Part shown: piece by piece, positions 53,410 to 62,522 of the stretch
How the letters are laid out: each line of letters starts with the position of its first letter
Numbering within the stretch: position 1 is the stretch's first letter
From: Fragum whitleyi
Lineage: Eukaryota; Mollusca; Bivalvia; Cardiida; Cardiidae
NCBI GenBank assembly: GCA_948146395.1
Contig: OX411547.1
Coordinates: 62,191,610-62,255,609 of the forward strand
Length of the DNA: 64,000 nucleotides
Reading direction: 5' to 3'
Notes under the pieces: generated by a model
Told to the model about the DNA's origin: nothing
The model's input: only the letters and a program-made list of their open reading frames with translations
Databases searched by the model: none
Position numbers and translations under genes: made by a program

Positions 53410-56400
53410 TTTTGTTTTTTTCATTTTAAGTAGTGATAATGAAAATAAAATTTTACCGATTTATTTGATTGTTTTATTAAATTGTTATTATTGTTTAGGT
53501 TAACATGCATTTTCAAGATGAAATGCAATCTTAAAGCTATTTATAAATGCCTTTCTTTGTAATATACCCGCAGTGCTTTTTATTTGCTTTTAATCTGCGA
53601 AATCCTAGTTATTTACAGGATTAATTATGAAAGAAACTCATTATACTGAGTATCACATTGTATAAGCTCAACGGCTGTCTTTTTTAGCGTTTGATAGATA
53701 AAGGAGCGCTAGATTTTTAAAAGACGAAGCTTTTTTTTGTTTTGTGTCATTGCGAATCATTAAAATGTTTTCGTACAGAGATATTTGTCCATTGTAACAG
53801 TTCTCGGGGGCTGATTTAGGTAAAAGCTGAGGTGCGGTTTTTTACATTAAGATGAAATTTTCCGCTAAATAAGATTATTAAGACGTCACAAGAAACGTTT
53901 TTCAATATTTTGAGTGAAAATATTCGACGTCGTCAAGGCTACTCGTTTTAAGCCAATGCAGAAGTATCTTAGTTTCCTCATTAAGATATCTTAAGATTCT
54001 TATTAAACCGCTTAAAAATCTTAATCTAAAAAACGCTACATCTTAAAAATCTTAATGAGGTTCTTAAGAATCTTTATCTAAGAAACGCACCTCTGGTGAC
54101 TATGTAGAACTTTAAGTGTAATATCTATCTTTTATTTTCATTTTCCTATGTGTCGCAGAGGTTTTCGTTTCAACTGGTTTCATAGTAATTACAAAAACAA
54201 CAGCATATATTTCCTAGTCAAATATTTCTGGGGGATTGCAGATAAATAGTTCTTAAGAAAATGTTTTTATATACAACAAATATTTATTCCTTTGCTTTAC
54301 TGTTTACCTATGGTTGGCGTTCTCACAGAAGGATTAAGTTTCATACATGATAACGGCTTACAGAAATGTATATTGTTTAAGTGGGTATTGATAGAGGAAG
54401 TATTGCATTATGAAAATATCTAAAAATGAATATTTGTATTGACAATGTACCTTTTTAAGTGAGCCTTTTGGAATGAACAGATTTTATATTTGACACGTCA
54501 CCTATACGGGACCAACTTTAAGATCCCTTAAATAAAAAGTGGTTTTAAAAGTTATTAATTAGATCATTCCAGATAGAAAAACAGTCAATTGGTTTTAAGT
54601 TTGACCCTAGTCAGTCTGTGAGCTCCGTGCAGTCTTACAGGGTTTCAACTTTTCACGCTATCCAATTTTTTCCTTTCACAAAATTGGGATTTCATCTTTC
54701 TGGTTGATTGACAGTGGGCTGCGAATCCGGCTATCCGTCCCCGGATGATCAGAATTGTACCGTAATAGATCCTACCACGTGCTCAGACGGTTATGATTGT
54801 GAAGTAAGAGGACAGTTGGGTTTCTGCTGTAGAAGTAGGTGTTGATCTTTCTAATACAACAAATAAACTGTTGAAACTGATGGTGTGTAATTACATATAA
54901 ACATGCCCTGGAAAATGTTTTGAATAATGCCCTCGTCGAGTATTGTTGATTTTACACGGGTGTTATAAGAGTATTGTAGTAAATTATGTTACAGAGCTTA
55001 AAGCGTATATCACGATAATTTTTAACCGTGAAAATGCCGTCAAATTGCAAACGTGAATACGCTATTTTCAAACGGCGTCATGTTAACCGGAAAAATATTA
55101 ATGATGAAGTTAAAGAGTTTTTTGCAAATTCACGCACTAGTTAATGTCATATTATAAATATAATATCAAATGTATGTTCCGACAATAGAGTATATTAAAC
55201 TCGTCACCCAAAAAAGATAAAGATTCGACAGAACCTCGTTTGTACCTGTATAGAAATTACTCGTTTGATTAACTTGGTATTTCATGACCACTTGTTCAAT
55301 ATCCTCTATATTGTTTTGTATTTTATGTAGAACATTACGTCTACTGTATCGTTTTGTACATGTAATGTTCAATTACAAAGAGGATAATCGTTTGTTTCAG
55401 TGTAAGATCGATTTATATTTCACTGAGTGAACAATAAAAGCTATATTTTCATGAGTGGCGTAGCCAAGAGTGAAATATAGCATTTGTTGGTCACGAAAAA
55501 CTGACGATTATTCTATTTCTTTAATGCAAAAATGAGACAAAATGTGAAATTTCCATGACATACTTTCGTAAAGCGCGTCATTTTGCACGTGCTTGTTATG
55601 CAACGTTCATTGTGACGTCACTTATCTCGCCCCGCAAAGATGACGCCAGATTGGATGAAATGCACAAAAGCAGGGTAAATTTTTTTGATAATTTCACTGC
55701 TTTTGCGGTGAGATTATCAAGTGATAATCCACCGTTATTTCTCGATAAACCACCGAAAAGCATTAAAGAAGATATTTTATTAGGTTCCTGGCATTGAAAT
55801 CTTTGGAATTCCCAGTGTGATAGATATCACATTTCAGTTTCACTACAGAAACTGCTTTTTTTTCAAGCAGCTTGGCCTCTACTCAGACTACTGAGATAAT
55901 ACATTGAAGTCCAATCACAGGTTCAGGATATATGCATAGGGGGTTCAACTTTACAAATTGAGATTTTTTTTTCAAAAAAAAATATGGAATACCAAAAAAT
56001 GTAAATCAACATGAACTAGGAAAACAGAAACTAAAGGAAACAATTAGCAACAATAGAATGAACGAAAGAACATCTTTAAAAGGGTTCTGAAACAATAACC
56101 TTCCTAATGCGACTGTTTCTGTCTTCTGTGAGATTGAAGCGTTTTCCGAAGGCTCGAAACCCGATGCCATTGCAGTTTAAGCGACAAACACTGAATCAAC
56201 CCGAGCCTAAGTTGATTTTAAATGCCCATCTCAGGGAATTGAGTGATCACAGATCCCAATATATCTATCTCGGTACCCAGTCCATTTCAAAGAATGCCGT
56301 TGTTCCAATGTTTACATCGTTGACGAAGTTGTCTTTCCTATATCAATACAGTGTAAGATTGGCCCAAATTAATTTCTTTCTACGTTTTAAAGTACTAAAT

Positions 56401-59400
56401 TTGTTGAAGGTCCAAAGAATGTTTTCAAAGCATCTTTATGTTTCTTAGAATTTTCAAAGCGAAATCCAAGATGGCGACTAGAAATTTTTGAAAAGAAAAT
56501 TTTTTTGTTATCAATGCTCGAAATTCGTAAGGGACAAGGACGAAAGAAAACGACAAAGTATATGCTTTTATGAATGATAAAGTTTGTAGATAATGTAATA
56601 AAAGGAATAATCATTTTGTTATGTCTGATTTAAAAAATAAATATTTTACTCGAATACATTATGCTGCTGTTAAAAGCTCGTCCTTCGAACTCAATTTTTA
56701 ATCAGGCAAAACTCACTCATCACTTTCATTCAATTTATTCAAATATCATTCCAAAATCATTCACCATGTCAATTCCATGATGTTGTTAACTGGTTTATTT
56801 CACGACCCATTCGAGAATAAGCTGATTGCCTTCTCAGAAATATTAGAATATGGCCAAACCGGCAGTTTTCCACCGAGGAAAAGATCTGCTTGCGGGAGTT
56901 CAGACATGTCCTGCGTTTCTGAAAGTTTATTTTTGTCTAGTAGAGTAGATCGTTGCGTTTTCAAACGTTCCATTTGGATACTCTCTTAACATCAAAAGTT
57001 CCAAGTATGATACGAGGGTTGTCCCAGAATTCCGAAAATGTTTTCAATCATCCACCTGTATAGAGAATTAGTACATGAATTTACGGGATTAGCATTGTAT
57101 ATTTTTAATCTAGATTTTTTTCGTGAAAGCGCCAGGTTACGTATTCTTCCGTTTAATAAATACTAGATTTCAAGCTACAAATTGGTAATAGATATTTCTT
57201 TTTTGCTCTTTGCTCATAGTGGTATACCACTAAAAAAATGTAGATGGTAATGAAATAAAAGTATTTTTAATGTAGGTAAAATGAAAAAAAAAGCAAATAT
57301 ATAAATAAATAATAGACATTTAACATTACAAACTTGCATTTCTATGGTGAAAACCTTTACTGAAAGCGCAGATCTCAGCGCGGTCTAGACATCATAGCTA
57401 ATCCGAGGATTAATCCTAGTGTAGCTTTTACAATGTTAACGCTAAAACTAATGACATCAATTCTATAAAAAAAAAAGAAAAAATTCTAAGGTGTTAAACT
57501 TCCCCTTTATGTCTGGTGATAACATTTGAATAGTATTGATTTTAAATAATTTTACCCTGTTAGGCGATAACAAGTGAAATACTCGTCAGATCAGTTTAGA
57601 TAGCTCATGGATGTATAAACCAAGTACTGAAAGTGTCAAGTAGGCTGAGTCTGAGTGTGTGTTCAAGTTTAATGATCATTCAAAGATTATGTTCAGATTC
57701 CTGTTGAAGTTTTGGCGGCTCTGTTTGAGGAAATTATTAGGCACATGAGGGTATTTCTTATTTAGTACTCGTTTAATATCTCGATTTATCATTGAAATGT
57801 TTAATCGTTTTTATCTACAGAACCAATATGCGACCAAGTTTTGCCAAGGACCTTCTGCAACATGGATGCTTTACAATGTCCAGATAGATATTACTGTGCA
57901 CTAGACGGGGGAAAGGAAGGATTGGGATTCTGTTGTTTAGGTAATTCAGTTAGTTAAACCGTGAATTGGGAGTTTATTTCGATCAAAACCATTCTAAATC
58001 CCTCGGTCATCACTCCATTCATTCATTCAATCGACTTAGTATGATCACCTGCACAATCAATACATCTAGACAATAGCTTAATCTCTGTAGAAAAAAACTT
58101 CATGATCTTAACTTTTCACATATTTATCCGTTGTAGTTGCATCCTTTGGAATAGTCCGGTCATTTTGAAATTATTTCTGGATTTTTGTAGTAAATATTGA
58201 ATATCAATTATTGCTCATAGTATGAAAATCCTGAAATTGAACGTGAAAATGTTTGTAACAACAATTACTTGTATCTAGATAAAGCCTCGCATAAAACTAG
58301 CATATAGGTCTATTATAGACCTACTTGAAAACCTCTGCAAACATTCCACATGTTTTTTTCTCGGCCAGAAGCCGCTTATCGGGCGCTTGTAATTTAAACT
58401 ACAAACTTTGAACACAAAAGACCATTGACAAGTTTAACCCTTAGAAATATCAATTGAAACATTTTATCATACCTCCATTGAATGAATGCATTATGCCACA
58501 CGAAATCCGTTGTCTTGCAGAAAACACATTTGTTCACAGATCGCTATGGTTATCATCACCTTCCCGACGAAATTGATCTTTTACACTTAGCAAATATATT
58601 AACTACAGATTAATCCATTCATATAAGTATTTTTTCATAAACTTTTTGCACAAACGCGAACACACGAAGCAAATACTTCGAAATTGTCAAAAGATGTAAA
58701 CATTGTTCCTGTCAACACCCACGTGTGTACACAATTTATCGGAAATGGTGCCGACTTCTAGGGAACAATGACGTCACAATCATTTCCCACGTATTGGTTT
58801 CATTCCCAAAGAATATATATTTAGGAATCTAAATGTAAACGAAGAAAATAATTCAGCCGTAATTGATTAAATCCTTAGCATTTTAAGGAGTTTTGGCACC
58901 CGTAGAAGACAAGTAGTTCAGGTAATGTCATATGAATATGCTAATCGTTTCTAAAAATACTTGACTTGTCAGATATCAAATTATTCTGTCGGTTTTTACG
59001 CCCGTCGAAGACGGAACGTATTATGGGACCACCCGTGTCGTCTGGCGCCCGGGCGTCTCGGTGTCTGGCTGCGTCCACTTCTTAGTCCGGAGCATCACTC
59101 AGTCACCTTATGTCGAATTTACTTGAAATATGACAGTTATGCCCTCCTTCTGATAACGGAGTGCAGTACACAAGAACAATAACTCTACCTTGCTTAACGC
59201 TTAATCTTTAAGTTATTGCCCTTTGTTGTTATTCATACTTTGTATTTTTTGGGAGCATATCTCTAAAAGTACATAAGCTATGGAACTTCATGGGTGTATA
59301 GATTTCATCAAGGGGAAGTCTAGTGCAAAAAAATAACTCTATCGGGCTTGCTTTTTGAGGAATTGAGAAATTGTGTCATTAAAACGTTTACGACTGTTGC

Positions 59401-62400
59401 TTCATATGATGTATTTCCCTGATCACTCGTTGTTTTAAAAAACGTTGTTTCTTTGTTTATTTTATAAGACACCAAAAAGAGGATTAGAATGGCCCTTAAC
59501 CGCTCACATGAATTCTATTGGTCCAGTGAATTTCATCCAAGTATCTTTCTGACAAAATTTCCATTCACATTTACCTAATTGTTGAAGAGGAGATATTATT
59601 CCAAGACTTCAAAGTGATATGACCCTACCCACCCATTCATTACTGGGGAGACTCAAGTAAGCCCTGCCCATATTTATAGGCCATTCAAAATTTGCGAACA
59701 ATTGTTGAGGAGAGTCACGCAAATTACATTCTGGTCAAGTTTCATTGAAATCGGTCGAGTGGTTCAGGAGGTGATGTCGTTCAAAGATTTTGGGTTGAAA
59801 TAAGCCCCGCTCTGCCATGCCAATATTTATGGGCCAATCAAAATTTCGCGAACATTTTTTGAAAAGGGTCATCAAAGGATCATACTAGTAAAATTTCATT
59901 GAATTCAGTCATTCGACAAGTGATCCGGCAGATGTCGTTAAAAGATTTCAAAATGAAAAAATGCCACGTCCAAATTTTAAGGCCTATCAGAATTTTGCGT
60001 ACAATTTTTTGAGAGGGTCAAACAATGAAATTTTTGGCAAAGTTTCATTGAAATCCGTCCAGTGGTTCAGGAGAAGAAGAAGTTTTTAAGATAGTTCAAA
60101 ACGGACGACGCACAACGGGAAACGGACTCAGGGTGATCCTAAAAGCTCCCTTTGATCACATTGTGCTCAGGTTAGCGAATAAATTTGTAACATCTCTACA
60201 TGGATATTTTTACCAATGTTTATATCTTCTAGTTCATTTTAAAAGGTTTTTAATTTGTATGTTGTTTATTCTTTTAAAGCTGAATTTGCTTATGTCTTAC
60301 AAATCGAACAGTGTAAAATATATTTCGTAATGGCGAAAATTTTGATAACTAGAACTAAAGAAACTTACATCATCATGCAAATTTACAATACGTCGGACCA
60401 TTTGACGTTACGCCATATTCTTTTTCTTTCAGATTGTAGATTTATAGACTGTCTTGAACTAATCTGCAAACCTGGCTATGTGTCATATCAGCCGGAGGGA
60501 GAATGCTGTCACAGGTGTAAATTAGGTGATGTCTTGTCAAGAATTTCTAAATATCTATAAAAAGATTTAGACTACAGCCTTCAAAGTTAGAAAAAAGTGT
60601 AACACGAAAAACATTGATTTTTTGTTAAACTTTGACGGAAGCGGTAGTGCAGACTTACTGCCCGCGGCGATGTATCTTCGCGTTGAACTTTACAAAAATA
60701 AAGAAACAAGTCACCAGAGAATACATTCCTTTTACATCTTTTTATGAAAACGTATTGCCAGAATAAGTCCATATTTCTCAGGAGTAATGCATTTGACATA
60801 CGGACACGTGTACACATTCCTTTTTTTAAACACCGACTAGGCAAAAGTAGTAGGTGCTATGAGCTGTCGACTCCGTAGAAGAGGCATTTGGAACAACGAC
60901 TTGAACTTTCCTGTAAACGGGAATTTACCTCGGACTTAAAAGTAGTGGGTAATTGGTATTTGAGTCAATTAATACGCTCGAAGATCGCAGAATGTTCCCA
61001 ATTATCAAGAGGCTCAAAATACAAAATATTAACGATCTCTGAATTTTAGGAAGAACTCGATCGAGAAATTACCATTGGGACATACACCTTCAGATTTTTG
61101 GATTGGAAAAACAAGCTTACAAGATCTCCTTTTTTCCGTTTTGTGAAAGGTCGAAATTTGATTACATATTGCTGTTACAGCAACAAACACTCAATTTATC
61201 CCGAGATGAGCCTGATCTCAAAGGATTGGGTGATCACAGACCGCAATATTGTTCGATTATGTCCTTCTCGATGTCTAAGATTAATAAAGGAGTTCAATTT
61301 TGTCTTACAGATAAAAAGTTATTGTCCTTTGATATAGCTTGAGGTTCGCCAAAATTATGTGCGTTACATATCTTGAAATTGTCTAACGTGTAAGGGCAGT
61401 TTTTAACTTAAAGTTTCTTAATTCATTCGCATATTTTGAAAGCATAATCCAAGATGAGGACAAGAAATTTTTATATTAAACATTTTCTAAAAGCTCCTGA
61501 AGGATTTAAAATTGCTGTGAAATAAGACATTTTATATTTTTCATTTTCAAATTTTCTTTGAACATAATATAGTTGCTTAAATGGAAAAGTTAGAGACCTC
61601 CAGCAATTTTTCTTGTATAATGCTCATTTCTAAGTCCCGGGATTAATTTTTTATATACCTTTTGAGACTCTAACTCCTGATATGAACCAAATAGATTCGT
61701 TATCTGTTTTTACTAGATTGCTCTGCTACAACATGTTTACATCCTACATGCAAGGATGGCGAGGAGCTGTTTACACCGGAAGGAGAATGTTGTGCTTTAT
61801 GCAAGAGGCCAGAGGGTAAGATTTAGGTTTTTATTACAAAGCTCCGATTGCCTTCTACAACGAATAGTTATCTGAAATATTCTTGACTTACACACGCTGG
61901 AATTACTTTGTAAATGACGTCATCGCTAGTCACCTTAAGCACGCATGATTATCTTGTCATCATTATTGTAGATTCAGACCTTTGAGAGTCCTTCCATATT
62001 TTTTGGACTTCAGATTTCTTGTGAATAGAATTCTCAATCTATAGAATTACTCAACGAGAACACTTTCGTATAAATATGGCGTAGAGTTTTGTGACAAAGC
62101 CTTATTCGGGTAGCACACAATTGGTTCAGAATGGTTTTGATTGAGAAGAATGCTAATTTCACTTTGAGACTTACTGTAAAGACCCTTAAGATACATACTA
62201 TACATGTAAGTTTTTCATGATTTATAGAATGCATTTCCCCCAATGAACAAGGCATATAAGTAAATCTTGAAACCACGAGAAAAACACAAATAATGGGTTG
62301 CTATGTTCGCAGATTGCTACGACCAGGATCAGGGTGTAGTCTACAGGAATGAAACACAATTCAAGTACCAGTGTAACACTTGTTTTTGTGAAGATGGTTT

Positions 62401-62435
62401 TATTGCATGCACAGAGGAGTATTGTGGTAAATCCT

Positions 62436-62522
<87 letters not shown>

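Noticed and set aside
56107..56448. 113-codon plus-strand frame
   Set aside because: Lies within dispersed repeat G, which occurs three times in the window; no domain.
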